Notes: generated from the letters alone by a model not told the origin. DNA of 64,000 nt from Moduliflexus sp964602655 (GCA_964602655.1 CAZRSF010000020.1:1-64000); one strand, 5' to 3'; shown: positions 35,194 to 44,346, counted from the stretch's first letter. A program made the numbers and translations.

Positions 35194-36882
35194 CTACCCA
35201 TTCGACGCGCCGAGCATTTCGCGGGCATGATCGAGCGTGGTTTTGGTCAGGGTTTCGCCGCCGAGCATTCTGGCGATCTCTTCCACGCGGTCTTGCCCCG
35301 TCAATTCGCGGATCGACGTGACCGTGCGGTCGTCTTCGGCGTGTTTTTCCACATGAAAATGCGTTTCGCCTTTGCTCGCGATTTGCGGCAGATGCGTGAT
35401 GCAGACGACCTGATGCGCGGTACTGACCTGTTGCAGCTTTTTCCCGACGATTTCGGCGACTTTGCCGCCGATGCCGGTATCAATCTCGTCGAACACCATG
35501 ACCGGCACGCGATCCGCCGCGCCGAGCAGCGTTTTCAGCGCGAGCATGATGCGCGAGATTTCGCCGCCGGACGCGATTTTGCTCAGCGGTTTGAGCGGTT
35601 CGCCGGGGTTCGGCGCGATTAAGAATTCGATTTTATCAATGCCTTTCGCGGTAAACGGATTCGCCTCCGTTCCGGCTGACGCAAAATCCACGTTGAAGCG
35701 GGTTTTGTCCATGCTTAACATGGCGAGCTCCTGCATGACTTCCGCCTCGAACCGTTTGGCCGCCTGTTTCCGCTCGTCGGACAATCGTTGCGACAACTGC
35801 TGCAACGCGGCGCGAAGTTTTTTGTATTCCGCCTCCAGTTCCGCCTGGCGCGTTTCGCGGGCGTCGAAATTCGTCAATTCCTGCCCGATTTCTTCATAAT
35901 ACGCTAACATGTCGTCAATCGTGTTGCCGTATTTCCGTTTCAGCGTGTTGATCTCGTCAATCCGCTTTTCGACGTCATCGAGGCGGAACTCGTCATATTC
36001 GACCGACTGGGCGTAATCGCGCATGGCGTAGGCCACGTCTTCCAGTTGGTATTGGATTGACTCGCAGGTTTTGACGTGCGGGTCGAGGCTTTCGTCTATT
36101 TTGGCTAAATCTTCCAGCTTGCCGATGATTTTGCCAAGCTGCTCCAGCACCGCCCCATGATTGCCGTAGAGCGTTTCATAAATCGCGGTCGCGCCGGTTG
36201 CTAATTGTTCCGCGCCTGCCAGCATTTTCCGTTCATGCAGCAGCCCATCGTCTTCGCCCGGTTTCAAATCGGCTTTCCGAATCTCTTCATGCTGAAAGCG
36301 AATCAAATCAAGATGCTGCATCCGTTCCCGCGAATGGTCGCGCAATTCCTTTAATTCCCGCTCGACCTTTTTGAAGCGGCGATACGCGGCGGCAACTTCC
36401 TCGCGCGGCGGCATGAGTTTGCCGTAAATATCGAGCAACTCGACGTGATAATCCGGGTTCAAAATGGACTGATGCTCGTGCTGGCCGTGAATATCCACCA
36501 GCAATTCGCCCAACTCCATTGCCATGACGTTCGTGGCGGGGTGGCCGTTGATCAAAATCCGATTGCGTCCGTTGCGGCTGACTTCGCGGCGGATCAGCAA
36601 TTCGGCGTCGCCTTGTTCCTGATCGAAAAAGCCATATTCGGCGGCTTTGACCTTCACCGCGTCAAGATGGGCGATGGCAAAAATCGTTTCCACGACTGAT
36701 TTTTCCGTGCCGGCGCGGATAAATTCCGCCGAGGCGCGTCCGCCAAGCGCGATCATCAGGGCGTCCACCATGATCGATTTTCCTGCGCCGGTTTCGCCCG
36801 TCACGATGTTCAAGCCGTTGGAAAACTGAATATGCAGCTTATCAATAATCGCAAAATTTTCAATGTAGATTTCCGAAAGCAC
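35194..36882 (-). CDS. recN: DNA repair protein RecN
   Basis: This 562-residue SMC-like ATPase assists recombinational repair of double-strand breaks. The N-terminus shows IYIENFAIIDKLHIQF and Walker A VTGETGAGKSIM. Central coiled coils follow, and the C-terminal lobe has LSKIASGGEISRIMLALK (signature) and PVMVFDEIDTGIGG (Walker B). The length matches the family. The start codon is GTG at 36882, with no good ribosome site. Directly downstream, 11 bases away, is the AAA/PD-DEXK gene in the same direction. RecN is usually an SOS gene, but no LexA box was recognised upstream. Confidence 0.95.
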   Translation of the reverse strand: MLSEIYIENFAIIDKLHIQFSNGLNIVTGETGAGKSIMVDALMIALGGRASAEFIRAGTEKSVVETIFAIAHLDAVKVKAAEYGFFDQEQGDAELLIRREVSRNGRNRILINGHPATNVMAMELGELLVDIHGQHEHQSILNPDYHVELLDIYGKLMPPREEVAAAYRRFKKVERELKELRDHSRERMQHLDLIRFQHEEIRKADLKPGEDDGLLHERKMLAGAEQLATGATAIYETLYGNHGAVLEQLGKIIGKLEDLAKIDESLDPHVKTCESIQYQLEDVAYAMRDYAQSVEYDEFRLDDVEKRIDEINTLKRKYGNTIDDMLAYYEEIGQELTNFDARETRQAELEAEYKKLRAALQQLSQRLSDERKQAAKRFEAEVMQELAMLSMDKTRFNVDFASAGTEANPFTAKGIDKIEFLIAPNPGEPLKPLSKIASGGEISRIMLALKTLLGAADRVPVMVFDEIDTGIGGKVAEIVGKKLQQVSTAHQVVCITHLPQIASKGETHFHVEKHAEDDRTVTSIRELTGQDRVEEIARMLGGETLTKTTLDHAREMLGASNG

Positions 36883-36960
36883 AAAAAATCACACGGTTCA
36901 AGGAGACGTCGAATCAAGCGAGTTCGGCTCTGCTCGTCCGTGCGTGACGTTTTATATTTT

Positions 36961-36995
36961 CAGCCCTTTCAGGGGTTCGAACCCTGACAGGGCTG
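36961..36995. repeat. Palindrome of the CCCTGCCAGGG family
   Basis: CAGCCCTTTCAGGG (36961 on) pairs with CCCTGACAGGGCTG (to 36995) with one mismatch, around the TTCGAA-type loop. It lies between the TPR/retropepsin and recN genes. Confidence 0.8.
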
Positions 36996-37014
36996 GGCAT
37001 TTCGATGAAGTACG

Positions 37015-37056
37015 CCGAAACTGTGTTTCGGTGAGGGCGAAACACAGTTTCGCCCT
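37015..37056. repeat. Twin GAAAC hairpins
   Basis: CCGAAAC-TGT-GTTTCGG (37015-37031) is followed at once by AGGGCGAAAC-ACA-GTTTCGCCCT (37034-37056). The two hairpins are inverted copies of one core. A similar core is inside the repeat at 31254-31345. Confidence 0.8.
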
Positions 37057-37077
37057 ACGATTCGGATGACAATTCCA

Positions 37078-38538
37078 TCAAGAAAACATTTTTGTCAAGA
37101 GAAAGAGTTGTTCGTTATAGTTGATCTCCATACGAAAATGCTTCAGAAAGCTTTGTCCAAGCAAGCCGTCAATGCCGGGGTAGGCGGATAAATTCCAGAC
37201 CAATGCCGGAATGTTGCGGACTTCCAGCGTCCCGACTTTCAGCGAGGGAAGATTGACTAATGGCGCGCTGTACGGCAGGCCGTTCAGCGTGAAATGGATT
37301 TCACTTGTCTCCGGCGTGATTTTAAGGCCAAGCCGCGCGGCAAGCGGTTCGGAGAGGATGGTGTATTCGGCCTGTGGTTCGATGAACAGCATTGCGGGGA
37401 CAGATTGATTCGCCGTTGCTTGAATCAAGGCGGGATAGCGGTCGGATGGCGTCAATTCGATCACGGTTTTCACCGACTGCTCTCCTCGCAGGCGCAGCGT
37501 TTCTTCCCAGAGCGCGTTCGCTGTCGGAAATGCGCCTGTTCCAAGCCGAAACGCGGTCGAATGTTTGGACAGATGAAAGAGTTGTTCCAATTCATTGGCG
37601 GCCTCGCTGTTGTTGCCAGATTTTTTGAGGAGTTCCACGACTTTCAAGCGTAGGTCGTGCCATTCCGGGTCGATCTGCAACGCCGCCCGATATTCCTGTG
37701 CCGCTTCCGCAAAACGTTCGAGCTTTTCATACGCAACCGCCATGCCGGCGCGAACTTCGAGCTTGGCGTCGAGCCCGGCGTCGCGGGCTTTCTGAAAATA
37801 GGTCAGCGCCGTAGCGAATTGTTTGCGATTCAGACAGAAGATGGCAAATTCGACCGTTGCATACGGATCGCTCTCTTCGAATGGCACGGCGGCGAGATAC
37901 TCTTGCATTCCCTGCGAAATTCGCCCGGCGCGGATATATAAATCCGCCAGCGCGTAATGGGCGTCCGGGCTGTTCGCTTGGCTCAACAGGGAGGAACGCG
38001 CTTCGAGTTCCGCCGCTTCTTCGGCAAACGGATTGATCTTCAACGCTTGCCGGAGCAATTCCGCCGCTTCCCGGCGTCGCCCTTGCGCCTCTGATATATC
38101 CGCTAAACGCATTCGCACGTCCGTCAGATTCGGCGCTTGTTCGATGGCGCGACGATACCAACGCGCCGCCAGCGAAATATGCGCAAGTTGCTCGTAGCCA
38201 TAGCCGATCATCGAGGAGAGTTTATAGCTTTCTGCGCCGTGCCCGGCGAGAACAAGAAATTGTTTCAGCCCTTCGCGAAACTCGCGTTTGCGATAGAGCA
38301 GCGTCCCTAATTCCATGCGAGCCTTAACATGATCGGGATACTGGTCGAGCGTGGCGCGGAAATGCTCTTCCGCTTTCTGAAACTGCTTGAGGTCTTTGTA
38401 CGCCAGCCCTTTCTGGTAAGATTTAGCGGCATCGCGTTCTGTTGAATGGCAGGCAGAAAGGAAACCGGCGGCAACAAATAGGAGAAGACAACGAATCACA
38501 ACAGAATACGCGGCGTTTTTCACTGTTTTTCGTTCCAT
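37078..38538 (-). CDS. TPR lipoprotein with a retropepsin-like C-terminal domain lacking the catalytic motif
   Basis: The 486-residue protein has a lipoprotein signal (LLLFVAAGFLSAC, Cys near 30). Seven or eight tetratricopeptide units (about 35-330) follow, for example GLAYKDLKQFQKAEEHF and AVAYEKLERFAEAAQEYR. The last 115 residues look like a gag-type aspartyl protease fold: MLFIEPQAEYTILSEPLAARLG and, near the end, GIDGLLGQSFLKHF. In active members the first element reads xxVDTGAS, but here the motif is EPQA (387-390), so the domain should be inactive. It may bind peptides or serve in assembly. It precedes no obvious partner. Confidence 0.82.
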   Translation of the reverse strand: MERKTVKNAAYSVVIRCLLLFVAAGFLSACHSTERDAAKSYQKGLAYKDLKQFQKAEEHFRATLDQYPDHVKARMELGTLLYRKREFREGLKQFLVLAGHGAESYKLSSMIGYGYEQLAHISLAARWYRRAIEQAPNLTDVRMRLADISEAQGRRREAAELLRQALKINPFAEEAAELEARSSLLSQANSPDAHYALADLYIRAGRISQGMQEYLAAVPFEESDPYATVEFAIFCLNRKQFATALTYFQKARDAGLDAKLEVRAGMAVAYEKLERFAEAAQEYRAALQIDPEWHDLRLKVVELLKKSGNNSEAANELEQLFHLSKHSTAFRLGTGAFPTANALWEETLRLRGEQSVKTVIELTPSDRYPALIQATANQSVPAMLFIEPQAEYTILSEPLAARLGLKITPETSEIHFTLNGLPYSAPLVNLPSLKVGTLEVRNIPALVWNLSAYPGIDGLLGQSFLKHFRMEINYNEQLFLLTKMFS

Positions 38539-38564
38539 TCTCCCATTCGTTGACGTTGTAATGC

Positions 38565-38984
38565 TTATGCGTGCTCTTTCATGCGGTGTTCGAGTTCCAA
38601 CACCTTGCTTTCCAGGATTTGCACCCGTCTTTCCAGCGCGTCGTGCTTGTCTTTGGGGACGAGGTTCATCCCTTCCAATGCCTTATTGATCATCTCGTTG
38701 ATTTTCTCTTCGATTTTGCCGGTGTTTTCTTTGGCTTTTTTCATAAAATCATCCACGACCGTTTGCTGCTCTTCGGCTTTCACCTCACCGCGTTCGATCA
38801 AATTTCTGACGGTCTCTTCGATGTCGCGCTGCACGCCAAGCCCGAACAGATACATTTTATGAAACATGTTTTCGAATTCCGTGCGTTGCTCTTTCTTTTC
38901 GGATTTGCCCTGTTCTTGCTGCTGTTCGGAAGAAGTCTGTTCTTCCTGCGTCTGGCCTGTGGTGGTTTCCGTATTCTCTGCCAT
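38565..38984 (-). CDS. Phasin-like coiled-coil protein
   Basis: The 139-residue product has a Gln/Glu/Thr-rich N-terminus. A phasin-type helical region follows (MYLFGLGVQRDIEETVRNLIERGEVKAEEQQTV in part, then KAKENTGKIEEKINEMINKAL). It ends in a leucine-rich coiled coil (ERRVQILESKVLELEHRM). Such proteins coat polyhydroxyalkanoate granules or act as small scaffolds. The start at 38984 has AGGAGG eight bases upstream. The frame is open further up, and starts at 39092 or 39101 would add a hydrophobic helix (FTLFGMAGILAGVI), so a membrane-anchored longer form is possible. It lies about 150 bases after lepA. Confidence 0.75.
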   Translation of the reverse strand: MAENTETTTGQTQEEQTSSEQQQEQGKSEKKEQRTEFENMFHKMYLFGLGVQRDIEETVRNLIERGEVKAEEQQTVVDDFMKKAKENTGKIEEKINEMINKALEGMNLVPKDKHDALERRVQILESKVLELEHRMKEHA

Positions 38985-39135
38985 TGTCGTATCCTCCTGT
39001 TGATCGCCTTCCCGGCGCGACGAAATTACGCCCGCCAGAATACCGGCCATGCCGAATAAGGTGAATAATTTGATGAATATACGTTCGGACATTTGATACA
39101 TGCTCTGTTTCAACCTCTGAGAGATTGTCGAAGAT

Positions 39136-40935
39136 TTAGCTTTCGACTTGTAGGATCGCCATGAACGCTTCCTGCGGGACCTCGACTTTGCCGACTTGCC
39201 GCATCCGTTTCTTGCCTTCTTTCTGCCGTTCCAGCAATTTTCGTTTGCGGGTAATGTCGCCGCCGTAACATTTCGCCAGCACGTTTTTCCGCAAGGCCGA
39301 TACCGATTCGCGGGCAATGATGCGCGAGCCGAGCGCGGCCTGAATCGCGACTTCGAACATCTGGCGCGGAATGAGTTTCCGCATTTTTTCGACGAGTTCC
39401 TTGCCGCGCGCATACGCCTTGTCTCTATGCACGATAATCGAAAGCGCGTCCACCGGGTCGCCGTTCAGCAGAATATCGAGTTTGACAATCTCCGACTGCT
39501 GGTAGCCGATATGTTCGTAATCAAGCGACGCATACCCTTTGGTCAAGCTTTTCAGCTTGTCGTAAAAGTCCATGACCGTTTCGTTGAGCGGAAATTCGTA
39601 GGTCAGCACGACTTTATTGCTCGCTACATATTCCATTTTTTTCTGTACGCCGCGCCGGTCTTGCGCCAATTTCATGACATTGCCGAGGTATTCGGTCGGC
39701 AGAAAAATCATGGAGCGAATCACCGGTTCTTCCACCCACTGACACTCGTTGCGTTCCGGGAATTTCGCCGGGTTGGAGATATATTCTTCCGAGCCATCCA
39801 GATGCACCACTTTATACACCACGCTGGGGGCAGTAGTCAATAAATCGAGATCGAATTCCCGTTCTAAGCGTTCCTGCACGATTTCCATGTGCAGCAAACC
39901 GAGGAAGCCGCAGCGAAATCCCGGTCCGAGCGCGTCCGACATTTCCGGCTCGAACAGGAAGGCCGAATCGTTGAGCGCTAATTTTTCCAGACTTTCCCGC
40001 AAATGTCCGTATTCCGCGCCGACCGAGGGAAACAAGCCGCTGAAGACCATCGGCTTGACATCTCGGAAACCCGACAGCGGCGTTTGCGTCGGATGCTCGA
40101 CGTCGGTGACGGTATCGCCGATTTTAGTGTCGCGCACTTCTTTGATGCTGCCGACAAAATAGCCGACCGACCCGGCGGGCAAGGTGTCGGTCGGGATGAG
40201 ACCGAGTCGCAGCAACCCCACATCCGTCACTTCGAATTCGTTACCGGTGGACATCATGCGGATGCGCATCCCTTTTTTGATCGTGCCGTTCATCACGCGC
40301 ACATAGACGACTGCGCCCAAATATTCGTTGAACCACGAATCGAAAATCAGCGCTTCCAGCGGCGCGTCCGGGTCGCCTTGCGGTTCGGGAATGCGCTGGA
40401 CAATCGCTTCTAATACCTCTTCGATGCCGATGCCCATTTTCGCGCTGACCGGAATCGCGTCAGTGGCGTCAATACTGAGAATTTCTTCGATCTGTTCTCT
40501 GGTGCGGTCAATGTCCGCGCTCGGCAAATCAATTTTATTGATAATCGGAATGATGGTTAAATTGTGTTCCATCGCGAGATAGACGTTCGCCAACGTTTGC
40601 GCTTCCACGCCCTGCGTCGCGTCCACGAGCAGCAATGCGCCGTCGCAGGCGGCCAGACTGCGCGAGACTTCATACGAAAAATCCACATGTCCCGGCGTAT
40701 CAATCAAATTCAGTTCGTATTCCTGTCCGTCTTTTGCGGTATAACTCAGCCGAATCGGGTGCGATTTGATCGTAATCCCGCGTTCGCGTTCCAAATCCAT
40801 GTTATCCAGCACTTGCGCCATCATGTCGCGTTTGGCAATCGTTTTCGTGGTTTCAAGCAGCCGGTCGGCCAGCGTGGATTTGCCGTGATCAATGTGTGCG
40901 ATAATCGAAAAATTTCGGATATTCTCTCTCTTCAT
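39136..40935 (-). CDS. lepA: Elongation factor 4 (LepA)
   Basis: This 599-residue translational GTPase, the family's usual length, back-translocates or remodels stalled ribosomes. G1 AHIDHGKST, G3 DTPGHVDF and G4 NKID are present. The LepA-specific C-terminal domain includes VDILLNGDPVDALSIIVHR-type sequence and RKLLERQKEGKKRM. The frame also opens at a TTG seven codons upstream, but the ATG at 40935 gives the conserved start KRENIRNFSIIAHID. No strong ribosome site is visible. It is divergent from lpxB and upstream of the phasin-like gene. Confidence 0.96.
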   Translation of the reverse strand: MKRENIRNFSIIAHIDHGKSTLADRLLETTKTIAKRDMMAQVLDNMDLERERGITIKSHPIRLSYTAKDGQEYELNLIDTPGHVDFSYEVSRSLAACDGALLLVDATQGVEAQTLANVYLAMEHNLTIIPIINKIDLPSADIDRTREQIEEILSIDATDAIPVSAKMGIGIEEVLEAIVQRIPEPQGDPDAPLEALIFDSWFNEYLGAVVYVRVMNGTIKKGMRIRMMSTGNEFEVTDVGLLRLGLIPTDTLPAGSVGYFVGSIKEVRDTKIGDTVTDVEHPTQTPLSGFRDVKPMVFSGLFPSVGAEYGHLRESLEKLALNDSAFLFEPEMSDALGPGFRCGFLGLLHMEIVQERLEREFDLDLLTTAPSVVYKVVHLDGSEEYISNPAKFPERNECQWVEEPVIRSMIFLPTEYLGNVMKLAQDRRGVQKKMEYVASNKVVLTYEFPLNETVMDFYDKLKSLTKGYASLDYEHIGYQQSEIVKLDILLNGDPVDALSIIVHRDKAYARGKELVEKMRKLIPRQMFEVAIQAALGSRIIARESVSALRKNVLAKCYGGDITRKRKLLERQKEGKKRMRQVGKVEVPQEAFMAILQVES

Positions 40936-41211
40936 AATGAATGTAGCGTACTCCAATTTTCTATTTTAATGGTTTGACAGGCTTTTCTTTTTGAAAAAGC
41001 AGGATATGCCAACTTGCAAAAATTCTAAAACTCCTCTAATGATTACATTACTCTGGCGCCCCTGTTTTTCTTGTCAATAGATATTATGCAGGAAATCTGA
41101 AATTTCGGCAGAAGTTCTTGACAAACCAGAGGGAAAAAATCGTACACGAATTGTCGCGATATGACAAGAAAAATTACCTCATTCCGTATTTTACCTGACA
41201 ATAATGATTTT

Positions 41212-42357
41212 ATGAACACTCCTCGTATGTTAATTGTAACAGGCGAAGCCTCCGGCGATTTGCATGGCGCGCACCTGATTCGTTCGGTAAAGACGCGGAT
41301 GCCGCAGGCGCAAATTTTCGGCGTCGGCGGCTCGCATCTCGCGGCGGAAGGCGTGACGCTGATCAGCAGCAGCGACGAATTGGCGGTGGTCGGCGTGACA
41401 GAAGTTCTGAAAAAGCTGAAAACCGTGTATGCGGTGTTTCGTAAATTGAGCCGCTTTCTAAAAGACGAACGCCCCGATCTTGTCATTTTGGTGGATTATC
41501 CCGATTTCAACCTGCGACTCGCAAAGGTCGCGCACAAACTCGGTATTCGGGTCGTCTATTACATCAGCCCGCAGGTCTGGGCGTGGCGGTCGTCGCGGGT
41601 AAAATTGATTCAGAAAATCGTCACGAAAATGATCGTCATTTTTCCGTTCGAACAAGAATTTTATCGCCGTCACGGCGTGGAAGTCGAATGGGTCGGGCAT
41701 CCGCTGGTCGAAACGGTGCGATCTTCGTTAACAAAAGCGGAATTCTGTCAGCAGCACGCGCTTGATTCGGACAGGCCGATTCTTGGTCTGTTGCCGGGAA
41801 GCCGGGAAAGCGAAATCGAACGCCTGCTGCCGTTGATGCTCGATGCGGCGCAGCGCATTCGCCAACAGCAGCCCGACGCGCAATTTTTCCTGCCGGTTGC
41901 GTCATCATTAGCGCATTCGTCGTCATTTGCTGCTTTGCCGGAATGGATCACGCCGATTCACGGGCAAACCTACGAGGCGATTGCCGCTGCCGACATGGTA
42001 ATCACAGCCTCTGGTACGGTGACAGTAGAAACGACACTTTTAGAAACGCCGATGCTGATTACGTACATCGTCGCGCCGCTTACCTTCTGGATCGGCTCGC
42101 ATTTCATCCGCGTTCCGTACATCGGCATGGTCAATTTGATTGCTGGAAAAGAGGTCGCCAAAGAGTTTATTCAAAAAAATGCGACGCCCGACGCCGTCGC
42201 GCAAGAAGCGTTGCGGCTGCTCCGCGATGCGGCGGCGCGAGAAGAGATGCGCCGGGAACTTCGCGCTGTGCGCCAGAAATTGGGCGAACCCGGCGCGACA
42301 GATCGCGCGGCGAAGGTGATTGCAGATACACTGAGTGAGCGAGAGGGATCAATTTGA
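41212..42357 (+). CDS. lpxB: Lipid-A-disaccharide synthase
   Basis: The 381-residue glycosyltransferase joins UDP-2,3-diacylglucosamine and lipid X in lipid A synthesis at the cytoplasmic face of the inner membrane. Hallmarks are MLIVTGEASGDLHGAHL, VDYPDFNLRLAK, YYISPQVWAWR, LGLLPGSRESEIERL and TASGTVTVETTLLETPM. It shows the organism makes lipopolysaccharide. The start is uncertain: ATGs at 41161, 41212 and 41227 are in frame and none has a clear ribosome site, and 41212 is a compromise. Other lpx genes are not in the window. Confidence 0.95.
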   Translation: MNTPRMLIVTGEASGDLHGAHLIRSVKTRMPQAQIFGVGGSHLAAEGVTLISSSDELAVVGVTEVLKKLKTVYAVFRKLSRFLKDERPDLVILVDYPDFNLRLAKVAHKLGIRVVYYISPQVWAWRSSRVKLIQKIVTKMIVIFPFEQEFYRRHGVEVEWVGHPLVETVRSSLTKAEFCQQHALDSDRPILGLLPGSRESEIERLLPLMLDAAQRIRQQQPDAQFFLPVASSLAHSSSFAALPEWITPIHGQTYEAIAAADMVITASGTVTVETTLLETPMLITYIVAPLTFWIGSHFIRVPYIGMVNLIAGKEVAKEFIQKNATPDAVAQEALRLLRDAAAREEMRRELRAVRQKLGEPGATDRAAKVIADTLSEREGSI

Positions 42358-42384
42358 GAAAGAAGAGGAGAGTCATTTTTTTTG

Positions 42385-42413
42385 TTGACATCTGTTTCGA
42401 CACTCGTTATCTT
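42385..42413 (+). promoter_or_regulatory. Sigma70-type promoter of the exported protein gene
   Basis: TTGACA (42385-42390), 17 bases, TATCTT (42408-42413). It is about 130 bases upstream of the start codon at 42542. Confidence 0.5.
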
Positions 42414-42541
42414 AATATTCAGCACAGAATGGCACAGGAATTGCTTTAGATGGTTGTGTGGTTCTGTTCTGTAAGTCAGTATGCAGTATTTCGATAAAAA
42501 AGAATCGTCTTGCTGCAAGATAACAATTAACGGAGGATATT

Positions 42542-43255
42542 ATGATGAAACATATTGCAATTGCTTCAATTTTACTTGGAGTTATCAGCGTCGGAATGGC
42601 TGGGTTTGCGTTCGCCGATACGCTTGAAATGAAAGATGGACGTTTGCTCGAAGGGACGTATGTGGGGGGAACGCAAACCTCGCTCCGTTTTCAGGCTGAC
42701 GGGAAAGTGCAGGTCATTCCGGTGAAAGATATTTTAGCGTTGACCTTTTCAGCGCCGGTCGCCGCCGCGCCTCAGCCGACGCCGAAAGTCGTTCTTTCTT
42801 CGACAAAACGCCCCAATCGTCCGTCTCAATATACGATTGCCGCAGGCACGAAACTGCCGGTCAAAATATTGGATGACATCAGCGTTGAGAACAATCGGAA
42901 AGATGACTGGTTCTACGGAACATTGGAGAGTGATTTGATTGTGAACGGAAAAGTCATTGCGCCGAAAGGAGCGGGCGTCAATGGGCAGGTCGTGACCGCA
43001 CAGACGCAAGGGAAATACGGCCCGGCGCTTGCCGTGACGTTGCGGGAATTGGAACTGGACGATAAACGCACTATCAAAATCGTCACATCCAATTATCTGG
43101 TACAGACGCAGGCCGCGAAAGCCACGACACATGATCTTGGCGTTGCGACGCTGAAAATCGTGACGCGCGACCGGGGCACGCCGTTGAGCATTCCGTACCG
43201 AAGCGTTGTCGAATTCGAAACCACCGAACCTGTTGAGCTTCCTCCCGTTCGATAA
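42542..43255 (+). CDS. Exported protein of unknown function
   Basis: The 237-residue protein has a signal peptide (hydrophobic core IAIASILLGVISVGMAGFAF, cleavage after ADA-like FADT). Residues 28-70 form a small beta-rich unit (LEMKDGRLLEGTYVGGTQTS). The central part, LPVKILDDISVENNRKDDWF with IAPKGAGVNGQVV, recalls the beta-barrel of VirB10/TrbI-like domains, a weak resemblance. GGAGG precedes the ATG. It is a single gene, with its own promoter upstream and a hairpin terminator after the stop. Confidence 0.75.
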   Translation: MMKHIAIASILLGVISVGMAGFAFADTLEMKDGRLLEGTYVGGTQTSLRFQADGKVQVIPVKDILALTFSAPVAAAPQPTPKVVLSSTKRPNRPSQYTIAAGTKLPVKILDDISVENNRKDDWFYGTLESDLIVNGKVIAPKGAGVNGQVVTAQTQGKYGPALAVTLRELELDDKRTIKIVTSNYLVQTQAAKATTHDLGVATLKIVTRDRGTPLSIPYRSVVEFETTEPVELPPVR

Positions 43256-43264
43256 TTTTATTCT

Positions 43265-43299
43265 GCCCGGCATGTTCTCCATGCCGGGCGTTCTATTTT
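43265..43299 (+). terminator. Rho-independent terminator
   Basis: GCCCGGCATG (43265-43274), a five-base loop and CATGCCGGGC (43280-43289) are followed by GTTCTATTTT. It lies 10 bases after the stop of the exported protein gene. Confidence 0.88.
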
Positions 43300-43387
43300 C
43301 TTGCCCTGATACAACCGCACACATATTGGAAATCCGGTTTCCCGTTCTGAACTGCCGCTTCAATTTCGTGGTATATTGACACTGGTC

Positions 43388-43445
43388 GTCCCGCGCTACG
43401 TCGCAGGTGATCGAAGAAGCCATTTCCCTTGATGTCGCGCGGGAC
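43388..43445. repeat. Inverted repeat with GTCCCGCGC arms
   Basis: GTCCCGCGC (43388-43396) and GCGCGGGAC (43437-43445) are exactly complementary. The next six bases inward pair partly (TACGTC against GATGTC). The central 40 bases show no further structure. Confidence 0.65.
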
Positions 43446-43494
43446 TATCGGCTTGCTTCGAGCGAACGCGCCGTATGCGTTGTGGCATGGTTTA

Positions 43495-43503
43495 TGCTAC
43501 AAT
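43495..43503 (+). promoter_or_regulatory. Extended -10 promoter candidate
   Basis: TGC-TACAAT is an extended -10 element without a good -35 box. It lies about 100 bases upstream of the LpoB-like gene. Confidence 0.4.
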
Positions 43504-43601
43504 ATGAGGTGAGTTTATGTAAATTTTCGGCGTTCTCACATCGTTTCTATCGTGATGCGTAGAGAAGATGACGCATCCCAAAATATTCAGGAGGAGTTAT
43601 T

Positions 43602-44222
43602 ATGAAGACATATCATGCGCAGATAGTATCGGTTGTTGTCGGACTTGCCCTGTTAGGCGCATTAGCGGGCTGCGCTCCCGCGCCATCGAAAGTGTTGCGA
43701 GTTGATCCGAACACGCAGGTCGATCTCAGCGGAAAGTGGAATGACACGGATTCCAGAATGGTGTCGGACGAGATGATTCCTACCTGCCTGAACGGCGCCT
43801 GGGCTGGCGATTTCATGGAATACGCCGGACGCCTGCCGGTGGTGATGGTCGCGACGGTGTACAATAAAACGGACGAACATATCGCCTCCGATACGTTTAT
43901 CAACGATCTCGAACGCGCCTTTATTGATTCGAAACGAGCGCGCGTCGTGCAAGGCGGGGCAGAGTTGGATGAAATCCGCGCCATTCGCCAGGGACAGGCG
44001 TCATTTACGGATCCCGCCGTCCGCGATTATCTCAAAAAAGAATTGGGCGTTGATTATGTGCTTCAGGGTGTGATTAACAAGATTACGGATGTTGATGCGA
44101 ACCGGAAAGTGTACTTTTATCAGGTTGATTTGGAATTGACAGACCTGAATACCATCGAAAAGGTCTGGATCGGCCAGAAAAAGCTCAAAAAGTACGTTGA
44201 AAAGGGATTTTATACATTCTAA
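43602..44222 (+). CDS. LpoB-family lipoprotein (penicillin-binding protein activator)
   Basis: The 206-residue lipoprotein has a signal with lipobox LAGC (Cys24). The LpoB fold is seen in VDLSGKWNDTDSRMVSDEMI, VVMVATVYNKTDEHIASDTFINDLERA, VDYVLQGVINKITD and YFYQVDLELTDLNTIEKVW. In E. coli, LpoB reaches from the outer membrane through the cell wall to activate the synthase PBP1B. The ATG follows GGAGGAG. The gene pairs with a COG3014-type lipoprotein 125 bases downstream, an arrangement known in other Gram-negatives, so both probably belong to an envelope function. Confidence 0.88.
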   Translation: MKTYHAQIVSVVVGLALLGALAGCAPAPSKVLRVDPNTQVDLSGKWNDTDSRMVSDEMIPTCLNGAWAGDFMEYAGRLPVVMVATVYNKTDEHIASDTFINDLERAFIDSKRARVVQGGAELDEIRAIRQGQASFTDPAVRDYLKKELGVDYVLQGVINKITDVDANRKVYFYQVDLELTDLNTIEKVWIGQKKLKKYVEKGFYTF

Positions 44223-44265
44223 CCATTGTTCCGACAACATATCAGTGAAGGGGTTCGCATGTGTC

Positions 44266-44293
44266 GTAAGGGCGTTCAATTGAACGCCCTTAC
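44266..44293. repeat. Perfect 28-bp palindrome
   Basis: GTAAGGGCGTTCAA (44266-44279) is followed directly by its exact complement (44280-44293). It lies between the LpoB-like and COG3014-type genes, so transcripts of the pair would carry it. Confidence 0.9.
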
Positions 44294-44346
44294 ATTGAGC
44301 CGTCACCTAAACTTGTCAGAACTCTACTTGCGTAGCAGGTACAATT

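Larger units (their letters stand above)
43256..43601. other. Intergenic stretch upstream of the LpoB-like gene
   Basis: It holds a terminator (43265-43299), an inverted repeat (43388-43445), an extended -10 promoter (43498-43503) and the ribosome site GGAGGAG before 43602. No gene was recognised. Confidence 0.65.

Noticed and set aside
38985..39413. Phasin-like frame extended to 39413
   Set aside because: The upper part overlaps lepA coding sequence in another frame and reads as a shadow. Only starts up to 39101 were considered.
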